The notes: generated by a model from the letters alone, not told the origin. 64,000 nt of DNA from Winogradskyella marincola (GCF_029624125.1 NZ_JARSBN010000004.1:186001-250000); one strand, 5' to 3'. Positions 8,228 to 17,949 are shown, counted from the first letter of the stretch. Program-made: numbers and translations.

Positions 8228-9106
8228 CTAATTATTTAAAAACATCCATTTCAGCTTTTGGGATATCGTTATTGAATCTCTATTAGCTAGCCTTTGTTTT
8301 GTCTTCTCAATAATTGAGTCTGGTTGAAATTGAGAATAGTTAATAAAGCCTTCAAACTCATTTGAATAAAAAACCTTGTCAAACGATCTAAACTTTACAC
8401 GTAGCTTTGTTTTATAATCTCCTTTATATCTTTTAACGGTAGTAAGTAAATAATGCTTAGGCCTTAAAACATAATCTCTGTGACCTGTTCCACATAAAAA
8501 TCCGTATTGCTCAAAATATTCAACCGGTTTCCACTCATTATTTTTATTCTTAGCTTCAAGTAAAATAAATAACTCTGTTATTATAGGTGCTTGAATCACG
8601 GTTTGACTCTCGCCATAATTATATATGTATACTGGATAAGTTTTATAATGGACTCTTTTTCTTTGTTCCATTTTTAATAATAGTTCCTCAAACTCTTTAT
8701 CAGTATTATATTCGTATTCATACTCATAAACTCCATTTTCTTTATCATAAATAGAATCCTTAATCTTTGGTGGTGGAGGTGGCGGAATACTAAAAAAATT
8801 AAATTCACTAGTATGAAAATCTAGATTCTTATCATCTACAAAAATTTTTAGACTGTCGTGAATGTAGAAGTTTTCATCGTATTCACCAAAATAATTTTGT
8901 TCGTCTTCTTTCTTGTCATTCAAATTAACAGAATCCTTGAAGTTTATTGCATAAACAACAGGATTTGCTGCTAACATTAATTTTGAATCCTCCGAGATAA
9001 TACTATCAAATTCTTGAGTTGTAATTATAGGATAGGTCTCAATACTACCTCTGCCTGTGCATGAAAACAGACAAACAAGAAAAAATACAACGATACTGTT
9101 TTTCAT
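8228..9106 (-). CDS. hypothetical lipoprotein
   Basis: I do not recognise this 292-residue protein. The start at 9106 gives MKNSIVVFFLVCLFSCTGRG, a clean lipoprotein signal with lipobox LFSC; the longer frame from 9157 would overlap the preceding gene and bury the signal. The mature protein has a proline run (PPPPPP), an acidic tyrosine-rich stretch (YEYEYEYN) and a C-terminal half with CGTGHRDYVLRPKHYLL, suggesting a conserved globular domain. The extracytoplasmic location is inferred. It is the distal gene of a minus-strand run with the ATL gene. Confidence 0.75.
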   Translation of the reverse strand: MKNSIVVFFLVCLFSCTGRGSIETYPIITTQEFDSIISEDSKLMLAANPVVYAINFKDSVNLNDKKEDEQNYFGEYDENFYIHDSLKIFVDDKNLDFHTSEFNFFSIPPPPPPKIKDSIYDKENGVYEYEYEYNTDKEFEELLLKMEQRKRVHYKTYPVYIYNYGESQTVIQAPIITELFILLEAKNKNNEWKPVEYFEQYGFLCGTGHRDYVLRPKHYLLTTVKRYKGDYKTKLRVKFRSFDKVFYSNEFEGFINYSQFQPDSIIEKTKQRLANRDSITISQKLKWMFLNN

Positions 9107-9132
9107 AGGAAAGGAAAAAGCAAAAACCATAC

Positions 9133-9462
9133 CTAGATTTCTTTTGAAGGATCCCAAAACAAGGCTTCAAAATTTTGTATTTGATTATCTACAACCTCAA
9201 CACCTTCGTTTTCTAGCAATTGTTGCATAAGGTTTGTTCCTTCAAAATGATGCTTACCTGTTAATAATCCTTTTCTATTAACGACACGATGTGCTGGCAC
9301 ATCTTTTTCTCCAGAACTATTCATAGCATAACCAACAATACGAGCACTTTTGGTTGAGCCGAGATACTTAGCGATTGCACCATAGCTCGTAACTCTTCCT
9401 GAAGGGATTTGCCTTGCCACTTCATAAACTTTTTCAAAAAAACCAAGAGTTTCTGGTTTCAT
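9133..9462 (-). CDS. alkyltransferase-like (ATL) DNA-repair protein
   Basis: A 109-residue protein of the MGMT DNA-binding-domain family. Where O6-alkylguanine-DNA methyltransferases have PCHR(V), this protein has PAHRVV, so the alkyl-acceptor cysteine is alanine. Such ATL proteins bind O6-alkylguanine without repairing it and recruit nucleotide excision repair. The recognition helix region (SYGAIAKYLGSTKSARIVGYAM) with the Arg finger is kept. Its ATG overlaps the stop codon of the LysE-family gene (TAATG), suggesting coupled translation. Confidence 0.9.
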   Translation of the reverse strand: MKPETLGFFEKVYEVARQIPSGRVTSYGAIAKYLGSTKSARIVGYAMNSSGEKDVPAHRVVNRKGLLTGKHHFEGTNLMQQLLENEGVEVVDNQIQNFEALFWDPSKEI

Positions 9463-10094
9463 TATAACTCTTTTAAGATATTAATTAGTGTAACCAAAGC
9501 AACCAGCCCTGTAATAATCCCTATGCTGTAATTCATACTTTTTTGAGAAGTGATTTTTTTGTCTTTAATTCTATCAAAAAAGAAGATATAGAAGTATAAC
9601 ATTACAAATGTTCCCATAGCAGCACCTGTTACATAGGTTACAATATTGGTTTTTTCAAAATTCATCCAACCAAAAGACGACAACGTAATGGTCATATACG
9701 CCTGATAAGGTATTGGAAACACATTTAAAGCAGACAAAAGCATACCATGAAAAAAACGGCTTTGCTTACTCATAACGTCTTCATCTTCTACATTAGCTTC
9801 TTTTTGGTTTCTTGCTACCACCAAAAAATATATGGTAATAAGTACAAAAATTACAAAAGCAACACGCTGAAGTATTTCTACAATATCTGGTCTGTTTGAT
9901 AAATAGCGTGCAAAAATAGCAGCTAAATATGTTTGTATAAAAACAACCACACACACACCTGAAGAAAATGTTATGCCGCGACCTGGACCTTCCTTTAGAC
10001 TAATTTTTGCTGCTGTCATATTTAGCAATCCTGGCGGAATTACACCTACCAATGCCACAAAAAGTCCTAGGAAGAAAACAACTGTAATGCTCAA
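9462..10094 (-). CDS. LysE-family exporter
   Basis: Integral membrane protein of 210 residues with about six hydrophobic segments. The N-terminal GVIPPGLLNMTAAKISLKEG block matches the LysE/RhtB amino-acid exporter signature. A charged cytoplasmic loop (RNQKEANVEDEDVMSKQ) splits the two halves as in this family. Substrate is unknown. The gene lies 3 bp after trmB and overlaps the ATL gene by one base, making a trmB-lysE-atl transcription unit. Confidence 0.85.
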   Translation of the reverse strand: MSITVVFFLGLFVALVGVIPPGLLNMTAAKISLKEGPGRGITFSSGVCVVVFIQTYLAAIFARYLSNRPDIVEILQRVAFVIFVLITIYFLVVARNQKEANVEDEDVMSKQSRFFHGMLLSALNVFPIPYQAYMTITLSSFGWMNFEKTNIVTYVTGAAMGTFVMLYFYIFFFDRIKDKKITSQKSMNYSIGIITGLVALVTLINILKEL

Positions 10095-10097
10095 ATT

Positions 10098-10772
10098 TTA
10101 GTTGATTTTGAATCTAATATACGTAATTGCTTTGTCTTTTTCTAAATACTGGTTCTCATAAAAGGTTTGTATTTGAGTAACCTCTTCTGGACTACCTTCT
10201 AATTTGTACACATTATGATTAGCATACAAGACCTCATACCCTAAACCATGCAATAGTCCTAAAGTATAGCCATGCATAAACTCACTATCTGTTTTAAGAT
10301 GCATTAGACCATTGGGTTTTAGAATTTTTTTGTATCGATCTAAAAACTGAATATTGGTTAATCTATGCTTTGTTCTTTTGTATTTTATTTGTGGATCTGG
10401 GAAAGTAATCCATATTTCATCAACTTCGTTGGCTTCAAAAACATACTCGATTAGTTCTATCTGTGTTCTAATGAAAGCTGCGTTATTTATATCTTCTTCA
10501 ACTGCTGTTTTAGCACCTCGCCAAAAGCGAGCTCCTTTTATATCTACACCTATAAAATTTTTATTTGGGTAACGTTGTGCTAAACCAACTGTATACTCAC
10601 CTTTACCACAACCTAGCTCTAACACTATTGGGTTATCGTTTTTAAATACTTTTTCGCGCCATTTTCCTTTTAGATTATAATTACCTTCTGTTAGCTCTTC
10701 TCTGGTTGGCTGAAACACATTATCAAAGGTTTCGTTTTCTTTAAATCTTTTGAGTTTATTTTTACTTCCCAC
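10098..10772 (-). CDS. trmB: tRNA (guanosine46-N7)-methyltransferase
   Basis: Methylates N7 of G46 in the tRNA variable loop. Seen: SAM motif VLELGCGKGEYTVGLA (~51-66), the FIGVDIKGAR segment, and the TrmB signature ITFPDPQIKYKRTKHRLT (~122-139) with the conserved D-P-x-x-K-x-R-H pattern. Length 224 is normal for Bacteroidota. It heads a short operon with the LysE-type exporter and the ATL protein; I saw no functional link between them. Confidence 0.95.
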   Translation of the reverse strand: MGSKNKLKRFKENETFDNVFQPTREELTEGNYNLKGKWREKVFKNDNPIVLELGCGKGEYTVGLAQRYPNKNFIGVDIKGARFWRGAKTAVEEDINNAAFIRTQIELIEYVFEANEVDEIWITFPDPQIKYKRTKHRLTNIQFLDRYKKILKPNGLMHLKTDSEFMHGYTLGLLHGLGYEVLYANHNVYKLEGSPEEVTQIQTFYENQYLEKDKAITYIRFKIN

Positions 10773-10823
10773 GTTTTACTGCTTATTAATAATTTGGTAA
10801 AATTAAGGAAACATTTTAAGGTT

Positions 10824-10831
10824 TATCTTTG
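10824..10831 (+). promoter_or_regulatory. -7 box six nt before a start codon
   Basis: TATCTTTG ends at 10831 and the ATG of the glycosyltransferase begins at 10838. Initiation about 5-7 nt downstream of the box would produce a leaderless or nearly leaderless mRNA. An in-frame TTG at 10829 overlaps the box and is therefore unlikely to be the start. Confidence 0.55.
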
Positions 10832-10837
10832 CTTTTG

Positions 10838-11881
10838 ATGAAAAGGATTTTAATTGCTCCATTAAATTGGGGTTTAGGACACGCTACACGCAGTATTCCT
10901 GTTATAAATGCTTTAATAGCAAATAAATTTGAACCTGTTATTGCCAGTGATGGTGAAGCACTTAGGTTATTAAAAAAAGAGTTTCCTCAACTTCAATCGC
11001 TTGAGCTTCCTTCTTATAACATTACGTATTCAAAAAAAGCAAATAGTTTTAAACTAAAGCTTATTAAGGATTCGCCCAGTTTATTAAAAACAATAAAAAG
11101 AGAAAAAAAGGTTACTGAAAGCCTTGTAAAGTCTGAAAATATTTCAGGAATTATTTCTGACAATAGATTTGGAGTAAGAGACAAAAATATTCCCTCTGTT
11201 TTTATAACACATCAGTTGCGCGTCCTTAGCGGAAGTACAACATGGCTTAGCTCTAAACTTCATCAAAAAATCATTTCTAAATTTGACGAATGCTGGGTAC
11301 CAGACCATAACGGATCAAAAAATCTTAGCGGTAATCTAGGCCATATAGGAGGCTTTGAATCTCCTATAAAATACTTAGGACCACTAAGTAGATTTGAAAA
11401 ACAAAATTTAGAAAAAAAGTATGATCTCCTTGTGGTTTTATCTGGACCAGAACCTCAACGCTCTTTTTTAGAAATAAAGTTGCTTGACCAATTACAATCT
11501 TTTGATGGTAACGTTTGCTTTGTTAAAGGTCTTATTGAAAACGAACAACGCAAAACACAGATAAACCATATTACAACCTATAACTTTATGGCCAGTCAAG
11601 AGCTAGAAAAAGCTCTAAATGAAAGCGAATTGGTTTTAAGCAGATCTGGCTATACTTCTATTATGGACTATGCTAAACTTGAAAAAAAAGCATTTTTAAT
11701 ACCTACTCCTGGACAGTTTGAACAAGAATATTTAGCTAAGAAATTTAAAGAGGAACTCATAGCTCCTTGTTGTAAACAAAATGATTTTGAAATTGAAATG
11801 CTGAATGAAATTGAAAAATATTCAGGATTTAAATATTTGCAGTACGATCTTAATTATAAAAAACTATTCAACCTTTTCTAG
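10838..11881 (+). CDS. glycosyltransferase of the MurG/GT28-like fold
   Basis: 347-residue protein with a GT-B fold pattern: N-terminal ILIAPLNWGLGHATRSIPVI (3-22) resembles the Gly-rich loop of GT28 enzymes, and the C-terminal half holds LSRSGYTSIMDYAKLEKKAFLIPTPGQFEQEYLA, the nucleotide-sugar donor site pattern. Acceptor and product are unknown. The ATG at 10838 is preferred over a TTG inside the promoter box. It converges with the histidine kinase gene and overlaps its 3' end by 18 bp. Confidence 0.8.
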   Translation: MKRILIAPLNWGLGHATRSIPVINALIANKFEPVIASDGEALRLLKKEFPQLQSLELPSYNITYSKKANSFKLKLIKDSPSLLKTIKREKKVTESLVKSENISGIISDNRFGVRDKNIPSVFITHQLRVLSGSTTWLSSKLHQKIISKFDECWVPDHNGSKNLSGNLGHIGGFESPIKYLGPLSRFEKQNLEKKYDLLVVLSGPEPQRSFLEIKLLDQLQSFDGNVCFVKGLIENEQRKTQINHITTYNFMASQELEKALNESELVLSRSGYTSIMDYAKLEKKAFLIPTPGQFEQEYLAKKFKEELIAPCCKQNDFEIEMLNEIEKYSGFKYLQYDLNYKKLFNLF

Positions 11882-12907
11882 AGTGAACGAAAACTCACTA
11901 CCCACACCCAACTCACTCTCTACATACATTTTTTCATCATGAGCTTCAATAATGTGCTTTACAATAGATAAGCCCAAACCAGAACCACCTTCTTTTCTAG
12001 ACCCGCTTTTGTCTACTCTGTAAAACCTCTCAAACAAACGAGGTACATTTTCTTTTTTTATACCTTCACCATTATCGGTTACTCTTATTATCGCTTTGTT
12101 TTTTATAAGGTTTTCTATACTTACTTCGGTTGTCCCTTTCTCTCTTCCGTACTTTATAGAATTTACAACCAAGTTTGTAAGTACTTGCTGTATCCTTTCA
12201 ATATCTGCGTAAACCATAATTGGTTGCGCATATTCCATATCAAAAGTTAGGGTAATTCTCTTTTTAGCAGCTTTCATTTCAAAAAGCTCAAAAACATTCT
12301 GAACAAGTTTTACAATATCAAAGGTTTCTTTATTGAGACTAAGATCACCAACTTCTAACTTGGTAATCATATCTAAATCCTTGATTATATATGTTAATCG
12401 CTCAACCCCTTTACTTGCTCTTTGCAAATACTTTTTTCTAATTTTTTCATCTTCGATAGCACCATCCAACAATGTATCTATATAACCTTGAACAGTAAAC
12501 AATGGAGTTTTAAGCTCGTGAGAAACATTACCGATAAATTCTTTACGGTATTCTTCTCTAACTTTTAAAGTTTCTATCTCTATTTTCTTATCTCTGGCAT
12601 ATTTATCTATCTCTTTGGTTAGGGTTCCCATATCTGTTGTTATAGGTTGCCTCCTAAGACTTGTAGATTCTAAGAGTGTTAGATCATCATATATTTTCTT
12701 TACCCTTCTATAAATAAAATGCTCTACTCTATACTGAATAATTGCAAAACAAAGCGGAAAGCAGATTATTGGAAAAAATACAATCTGCCAATTAAAAGTA
12801 TGGTAGTAGTATAAAAAAACACTCACAAGGAGTGTTGCAAAAATTGTAACATACAATGAGGTTCTAAAAGCGAACTTATATGTTTTTTTTATGTTTTTTT
12901 TCTGCAT
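11864..12907 (-). CDS. PhoR-type sensor histidine kinase
   Basis: Membrane histidine kinase of 347 residues. Two transmembrane helices (~15-35 and ~41-58) are separated by only a few residues, so there is almost no periplasmic sensor. The H-box FIGNVSHELKTPL places the phosphorylated His at 130. N, G1 and G2 boxes are present (NLVVNSIKYG, DNGEGI, GGSGLGLSIVKHI). Its start overlaps the stop of the response-regulator gene by one base (TAATG). The short sensor suggests intramembrane or partner-dependent sensing, as in PhoR-like kinases that work with the Pst transporter; that is inference. Confidence 0.92.
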   Translation of the reverse strand: MQKKNIKKTYKFAFRTSLYVTIFATLLVSVFLYYYHTFNWQIVFFPIICFPLCFAIIQYRVEHFIYRRVKKIYDDLTLLESTSLRRQPITTDMGTLTKEIDKYARDKKIEIETLKVREEYRKEFIGNVSHELKTPLFTVQGYIDTLLDGAIEDEKIRKKYLQRASKGVERLTYIIKDLDMITKLEVGDLSLNKETFDIVKLVQNVFELFEMKAAKKRITLTFDMEYAQPIMVYADIERIQQVLTNLVVNSIKYGREKGTTEVSIENLIKNKAIIRVTDNGEGIKKENVPRLFERFYRVDKSGSRKEGGSGLGLSIVKHIIEAHDEKMYVESELGVGSEFSFTLEKVE

Positions 12908-13590
12908 TAGTCTACAAACTTGTACCCAACACCTTTAACAGTTTTAAAAGATTTGTCTCCTATCTTTTCACGAAGTTTTCTAATATGAACATCTATGGTT
13001 CTTCCGCCAACAACGACTTCATTTCCCCATACTTTGTCTAAAATTTCTTCGCGCTTAAAAACTTTACCAGGCTTGGTTGCTAACAAAGATAATAATTCAA
13101 ACTCTTTTCTAGGCAGAATAATTTCTTCACCATTTTTAGTGATTTTATATTCTTCTCTATTAATTATTAAGTCTCCTATTTTAATAGACTCGTTAGGATT
13201 ATCGGTATCCTTAAGTCTTCTAAGTAGCGCTTTCACTTTACTAACAAGCACTTTTGGCTTTATAGGCTTTGTTATATAATCATCTGCACCAGCATCAAAA
13301 CCTGCTACTTGAGAATAGTCTTCACCTCTTGCGGTTAAAAACGTAATGATAGTATTATTTAACTTAGAATCTTGTCTAATACGCTCACAAGCTTCTATAC
13401 CATCCATTTCTGGCATCATAACATCTAGTATGATTAAATGTGGTTTGTGCTTCTTCGCTTTTTCAATAGCTTCTACACCATTTTCACCTGTTATAACCTG
13501 GTAACCTTCTGATGTTAAGTTATAACCTACAATTTCTAAGATATCTGGCTCATCGTCTACCAATAGTATCTTAATGTCCTTTTTTTTCAC
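12907..13590 (-). CDS. OmpR/PhoB-family response regulator
   Basis: Receiver plus winged-helix DNA-binding domain. With the GTG start at 13590 (MKKKDIKILLVDDEPD) the protein is 227 residues, acidic pocket D12/D13 and phospho-acceptor D56 (LIILDVMMPEMDG). The C-terminal domain has FELLSLLATKPGKVFKREEIL and GGRTIDVHIRKLREKIGDKSF. An upstream ATG at 13635 lies beyond a TATCTTTA -7-like box (13615-13622 on the minus strand), so it cannot be on the same transcript; this supports 13590. Partner kinase follows directly. Confidence 0.9.
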   Translation of the reverse strand: MKKKDIKILLVDDEPDILEIVGYNLTSEGYQVITGENGVEAIEKAKKHKPHLIILDVMMPEMDGIEACERIRQDSKLNNTIITFLTARGEDYSQVAGFDAGADDYITKPIKPKVLVSKVKALLRRLKDTDNPNESIKIGDLIINREEYKITKNGEEIILPRKEFELLSLLATKPGKVFKREEILDKVWGNEVVVGGRTIDVHIRKLREKIGDKSFKTVKGVGYKFVD

Positions 13591-13614
13591 TGTTAAGATA
13601 ATTTTAAGCTTGGG

Positions 13615-13622
13615 TAAAGATA
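13615..13622 (-). promoter_or_regulatory. -7-like box of the two-component operon
   Basis: Minus strand TATCTTTA, one mismatch from TANNTTTG, placed 24 nt before the GTG start at 13590. It helps decide the start of the response regulator. Confidence 0.4.
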
Positions 13623-13821
13623 AAATATATCTCATAAAGTAAGTCTTTTATCAAAATTGATAACAATTCTCTAACATTAAAAACCAATACCATGATTACA
13701 AAACAATTACCTCAACACAGATGTTAACTTATTGTAAAAAAGCATGTTGTTCACAAAAAACACCTTATAAACTCAGTTATTGTTAGTATATTTACAGTCT
13801 AATTTTTATTAAAAAACAATT

Positions 13822-15471
13822 ATGAAAAAAATTTACTTTTTATTTTTTAGTTTAATAAGTCTGATTTCATTCGGTCAAAACCTTGCTGCGAATGGTAGCT
13901 TTGAATCATGGACAGCTGGTGCTCCTGACTCTTGGACAACACTAGACTTTAACACGACTGACTTAACTGAGAACACAAACGCAACTTACGTATCTGATGG
14001 TACTAGTTCTGCAAGTGTAAATGTTCTAACACAAACTCAAGGTGATACAGACATGAGACAAACTGTATCTCTTATTGGAGGTGTAACTTATACTATGAGT
14101 TTAGATGTTTATGCTACAAATAATGAAGCAAGAGCTAGAATTTTTAATGGCAATGGTTTTTCACCATCTGAATACTCTGACGAAACAGTACTTAATCAAT
14201 GGCAAACTATCTCTTTTGAGTATACGCCAGCGAGCAATGAAGATTTTGAATTCGGAATTCGTTTTTATGATATCAATTCTAACTGGACTGGTGGATCTCT
14301 ATTTTACATCGATAATTTACAAATTGTAGCTGCTGTAGATCCTAGTGTAGCTATCACTTCTCCTACTGATGGTGCTACAGTACCATCTAGCGATGTAGAT
14401 GTTGAAATTAGTGTACAAAATTTTAATGTTGCTTCTGGTGGTGCTGGAGATGGATACATCGTATACACTGTAGATGGTGGTGCTGCTATTGATAAATTTG
14501 ATAGTACTCCAATAAGCTTGTCTAGCCTTGCTGATGGCTCTCATACTGTTGCTTTAGAATTAGTTGACAATAGTGGTGCATCATTACCAAACCCAGCTAC
14601 AGCGTCTGTAACTTTTGACGTTACTACAATTGCTCAGGTTTCTAACATCACTGCTTTACGTGCTGGTACTACTGGTGAATTTTACGAATTAACTGGCGAA
14701 GCAGTAATCTCTTATATCGTAACTGAAGGTACTAGAAACCAAAAATACATCCAAGATGGAGATGCAGGTATCTTAATTGATGATACTGCTGGTACATTAA
14801 GTACTTCTTTTAACATTGGAGACGGTATTACAGGATTAAAAGGTCAATTAACAGAATATGCTGGAACACTTCAGTTTGTTCCTAGCGAGAATGTAGCAAG
14901 TGCATCTTCTACTGGTAACGTTTTAACTCCAATTGTTGTAAGTGCTGCTGATCTTATTACTAATGGCGAAACTTACGAGAGTAGATTAATTACATTAAAC
15001 AATGTAACTTTTGAAGATACTGGAGTATTTGCTGATAATACAAACTATAATGTTGCTGACGGAAGTGACGTTACAGTATGTAGAGTAGCTTTTGGCGACG
15101 AAGATATTATAGGTACTGCTATACCAACTACGGCTTCTAGCATTACTGGTCTTGGAGGAGAATTTAACGGTACTTACCAAATTTTCCCAAGATACGCTAG
15201 TGATATAGCTGCACCATTAAGTGTTAACGGTTTTAATGCTTCTAAATTTAGCCTTTTCCCTAACCCAACAAATACAGGTTTTGTAAACATCGCTTCTAAT
15301 AACGATGGTGATATGTCTGTAGAAGCTTACGACATCTTAGGTAAAAGAGTAAAATATCAAACTTTAACAAACAACACTTCTCTAAATGTGTCTGACTTAA
15401 AGTCTGGTGTTTATATTTTAAAGATTACACAAAACAATGCTACTACGACTAAAAAATTAGTTATTAAATAA
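13822..15471 (+). CDS. secreted multidomain protein with type IX sorting domain
   Basis: 549-residue exported protein. Signal peptide MKKIYFLFFSLISLISFGQ is followed by a carbohydrate-binding-module-like jelly roll (~20-170: NLAANGSFESWTAGAPDSW, then ending FYIDNLQIV), an Ig-like region (~175-270), an OB-fold/DUF5689-like region (~275-460) and a C-terminal T9SS type A sorting domain (~470-549: FSLFPNPTNTG, then SGVYILKI and TTKKLVIK). The product should cross the outer membrane and be anchored or released at the surface. No catalytic residues were recognised; adhesion or ligand binding is inferred. Thr/Ser/Gly-rich composition is normal for such proteins. Confidence 0.85.
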   Translation: MKKIYFLFFSLISLISFGQNLAANGSFESWTAGAPDSWTTLDFNTTDLTENTNATYVSDGTSSASVNVLTQTQGDTDMRQTVSLIGGVTYTMSLDVYATNNEARARIFNGNGFSPSEYSDETVLNQWQTISFEYTPASNEDFEFGIRFYDINSNWTGGSLFYIDNLQIVAAVDPSVAITSPTDGATVPSSDVDVEISVQNFNVASGGAGDGYIVYTVDGGAAIDKFDSTPISLSSLADGSHTVALELVDNSGASLPNPATASVTFDVTTIAQVSNITALRAGTTGEFYELTGEAVISYIVTEGTRNQKYIQDGDAGILIDDTAGTLSTSFNIGDGITGLKGQLTEYAGTLQFVPSENVASASSTGNVLTPIVVSAADLITNGETYESRLITLNNVTFEDTGVFADNTNYNVADGSDVTVCRVAFGDEDIIGTAIPTTASSITGLGGEFNGTYQIFPRYASDIAAPLSVNGFNASKFSLFPNPTNTGFVNIASNNDGDMSVEAYDILGKRVKYQTLTNNTSLNVSDLKSGVYILKITQNNATTTKKLVIK

Positions 15472-15491
15472 TCATTGTTTTTTTAATAAAG

Positions 15492-15523
15492 AAAGCGCAG
15501 CTAAGATTTAGCTGCGCTTTTTT
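15492..15523 (+). terminator. strong terminator after the T9SS protein
   Basis: AAAGCGCAGCTAA (15492-15504) pairs perfectly with TTAGCTGCGCTTT (15508-15520) across a 3-nt loop and is followed by T residues. Confidence 0.92.
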
Positions 15524-15531
15524 ATTTTCAA

Positions 15532-15539
15532 TACTTTTG
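15532..15539 (+). promoter_or_regulatory. -7 box four nt before a start codon
   Basis: TACTTTTG is an exact TANNTTTG match. The ATG of the LuxE-like gene begins at 15544, leaving 4 nt, so the transcript is predicted to be leaderless. Confidence 0.55.
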
Positions 15540-15543
15540 CACA

Positions 15544-16524
15544 ATGATTTCTACAGACACCATTTTTAATATTAAAAACAATGCCGAATTTGAAGCATTA
15601 GCTCTTGATATCTTTAGATTTCAGTTTGAAAACAATGGTGTTTATCGTTCATTTTGCGATTTGCTTTACAAGCATCCTTCAGACATAAAAAGTCTTACCG
15701 AAATTCCTTTTTTACCTATTCAGTTTTTTAAAACACATGACGTTTTAAGTTCTAGGGCTAAAGTTGAAAAAATCTTTACCAGTTCTGGCACAACAGGAAG
15801 CACAACAAGTAAGCACCAAGTTACCAACCTAAGCATATACGAGGAAAGCTATTTAAAAGGCTTTGCACATTTTTATGGCAATATTGAAGACTATGTAGTA
15901 TTAGCACTATTACCTTCTTATTTAGAACGCGATGGATCATCACTTATTTATATGGTAGATGATTTAATACAAAAATCTAAACATCCTGAAAGTGGCTTTT
16001 ACCTCAACAATCTTCAAGACCTTGCTAAAACGCTTAACAGGCTTGAAGCTAAAGGACAAAAAACACTTTTAATTGGTGTTTCTTTTGCTTTGTTAGATTT
16101 AGTTGAGCAATTTCAATTTAGCCTAAAACACACCATAGTAATGGAAACTGGTGGCATGAAAGGCAGACGAAAAGAAATTATACGACAAGAACTGCATGAT
16201 GTGCTTAAAAAAGGTTTTGGTGTCAAGCAAATACATAGTGAATATGGCATGACTGAACTTCTTAGTCAGGCTTATTCTAAAGGTAACGGTGTTTTTGAAT
16301 GCGCGCCTTGGATGAAAATTTTAACAAGAGATACTGAGGACGCTTTAACAGTGTTACCACCAAACAAAACAGGTGGCATAAATATTATAGACTTAGCCAA
16401 CATCAACTCTTGTGCGTTTATTGCCACACAAGATTTAGGCAAAACTTCAGAAAACAATCAATTTGAAATTATTGGCAGGTTTGACAACTCAGATATTAGA
16501 GGTTGTAACCTAATGGCTTTGTAA
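15544..16524 (+). CDS. LuxE/PaaK-family acyl-protein synthetase
   Basis: 326-residue member of the LuxE branch of adenylate-forming enzymes, which activate fatty acids with ATP and pass the acyl group to a protein thiol. The AMP-binding P-loop IFTSSGTTGSTTSKH is at ~78-92, and METGGMKGRRKE and HSEYGMTELLSQAY are further family blocks. No luxC-, luxD- or luciferase-like gene is in the window, so bioluminescence is not implied; a role in lipid or exopolysaccharide acylation is possible. It stands between two strong terminators as a single-gene unit. Confidence 0.82.
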   Translation: MISTDTIFNIKNNAEFEALALDIFRFQFENNGVYRSFCDLLYKHPSDIKSLTEIPFLPIQFFKTHDVLSSRAKVEKIFTSSGTTGSTTSKHQVTNLSIYEESYLKGFAHFYGNIEDYVVLALLPSYLERDGSSLIYMVDDLIQKSKHPESGFYLNNLQDLAKTLNRLEAKGQKTLLIGVSFALLDLVEQFQFSLKHTIVMETGGMKGRRKEIIRQELHDVLKKGFGVKQIHSEYGMTELLSQAYSKGNGVFECAPWMKILTRDTEDALTVLPPNKTGGINIIDLANINSCAFIATQDLGKTSENNQFEIIGRFDNSDIRGCNLMAL

Positions 16525-16599
16525 GGTTATAAAAACTATTACGACTATTCAATTGCTATAGAAAAAGAAAGATTTTTCAATAGTTGATTGATTGGTTAG

Positions 16600-16630
16600 A
16601 AGTGCCCAAAAGAAATTTTGGGCACTTTTT
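16600..16630. terminator. bidirectional terminator between luxE-like and tyrS
   Basis: AAGTGCCCAAAA (16600-16611), GAAA tetraloop, TTTTGGGCACTT (16616-16627), followed by T residues. It serves the plus-strand LuxE-like gene and, read from the other side, the convergent tyrS. Confidence 0.88.
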
Positions 16631-17923
16631 TTATTCAACCTTTATGATATAGGTATTTTTCTTTCCTTTATTGAGTATAATATAGGTATCGTTTATTAAG
16701 TCTTCAGAAGACAGTTGGTAATCTTCTTTTACTTTTTCTTTATTAACTGAAATCGAATTTTCTTTTAAAGCACGTCTTGCTTCACCATTAGAATTCAAGA
16801 AATTAGTTTTTGCTGCCAAAGCACCAATCATATCTAAACCTTCATTAAACTCTGCTCTTGAAATAAAAGCTTGTGGCACGCCTTCAAAAACATCTAAAAA
16901 TGTAACTTCATCTAAAGTTTTAATATCCTCTTTAAAAGATTTACTAAACAAAATACTTGATGCTTTTTCGGCATTTTCAAAATCCTCTTTAGAGTGTACC
17001 ATAATGGTAATTTCTTCTGCTAATTTCTTTTGCAACGCTCTTAAGTGAGGTGCTTCTGCATGTGTTTTTACTAAATCAGAGATTTCTTCTTCGGTTAAAA
17101 ACGTAAAGATTTTAATGTACTTTTCCGCATCATCATCGCTAGAGTTTAACCAATATTGGTAAAATTTGTATGGCGATGTTCTTTTGGCATCTAACCAAAT
17201 ATTACCTCCTTCGGTTTTGCCAAATTTAGTACCATCTGCTTTGGTAATTAACGGACAGGTTAAGGCATAACCTTTACCTCCACCTATACGACGAATTAAT
17301 TCTGTACCTGTGGTAATATTTCCCCATTGATCACTTCCGCCCATTTGTATAGAACAATTGTTCTCTCTGTACAAATGCAAAAAGTCATACCCTTGTACTA
17401 ATTGATATGTAAATTCTGTAAACGACATTCCTTCTTTAGCTTCAGAGCTTAAACGCTTTTTCACAGAATCTTTAGCCATCATATAGTTTACTGTAATGTG
17501 CTTACCTACATCTCGTATAAACTCTAAAAACGAAAACTCTTTCATCCAGTCATAGTTGTTTACCAAAACCGCTGAGTTAGCTTCATCACTATCAAAATCT
17601 AAAAATCTTGACAATTGATTTTTTATAGCTTCTTGATTATGACGTAGTGTTTTTTCGTCTAATAAGTTTCGTTCTGCAGATTTTCCTGATGGATCTCCTA
17701 TCATTCCTGTAGCACCACCAACCAAAGCATAAGGTTTGTGACCTGCTAACTGAAAATGACGCAACATCATAACACCAACTAAGTGACCAATATGTAAAGA
17801 ATCTGCTGTAGGATCGATACCTACATAAGCACTTTGCATACCTTCTAATAAATGTTCTTCTACTCCTGGCATGCTTTGGTGCAACATACCTCTCCATGTT
17901 AATTCTTCTACAAAATTCTTCAT
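16631..17923 (-). CDS. tyrS: tyrosyl-tRNA synthetase
   Basis: Class I synthetase that charges tRNA-Tyr. The HIGH motif occurs as HIGHLVG (~41-47), the tyrosine pocket as GGSDQWGN, and KMSKS as [10 protein letters not shown]-terminal S4 RNA-binding domain includes [17 protein letters not shown]. Length 430 is normal for the bacterial TyrRS. It shares a short intergenic region with the divergent epimerase gene. Confidence 0.97.
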   Translation of the reverse strand: MKNFVEELTWRGMLHQSMPGVEEHLLEGMQSAYVGIDPTADSLHIGHLVGVMMLRHFQLAGHKPYALVGGATGMIGDPSGKSAERNLLDEKTLRHNQEAIKNQLSRFLDFDSDEANSAVLVNNYDWMKEFSFLEFIRDVGKHITVNYMMAKDSVKKRLSSEAKEGMSFTEFTYQLVQGYDFLHLYRENNCSIQMGGSDQWGNITTGTELIRRIGGGKGYALTCPLITKADGTKFGKTEGGNIWLDAKRTSPYKFYQYWLNSSDDDAEKYIKIFTFLTEEEISDLVKTHAEAPHLRALQKKLAEEITIMVHSKEDFENAEKASSILFSKSFKEDIKTLDEVTFLDVFEGVPQAFISRAEFNEGLDMIGALAAKTNFLNSNGEARRALKENSISVNKEKVKEDYQLSSEDLINDTYIILNKGKKNTYIIKVE

Positions 17924-17949
17924 TATATATAGTGTGTATTAGATAAGAG

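Noticed and set aside
15544..16524. LuxE homologue as evidence for a bioluminescence operon
   Set aside because: No luxA, luxB, luxC or luxD homologue nearby; LuxE-like acyltransferases are widespread in non-luminous bacteria.
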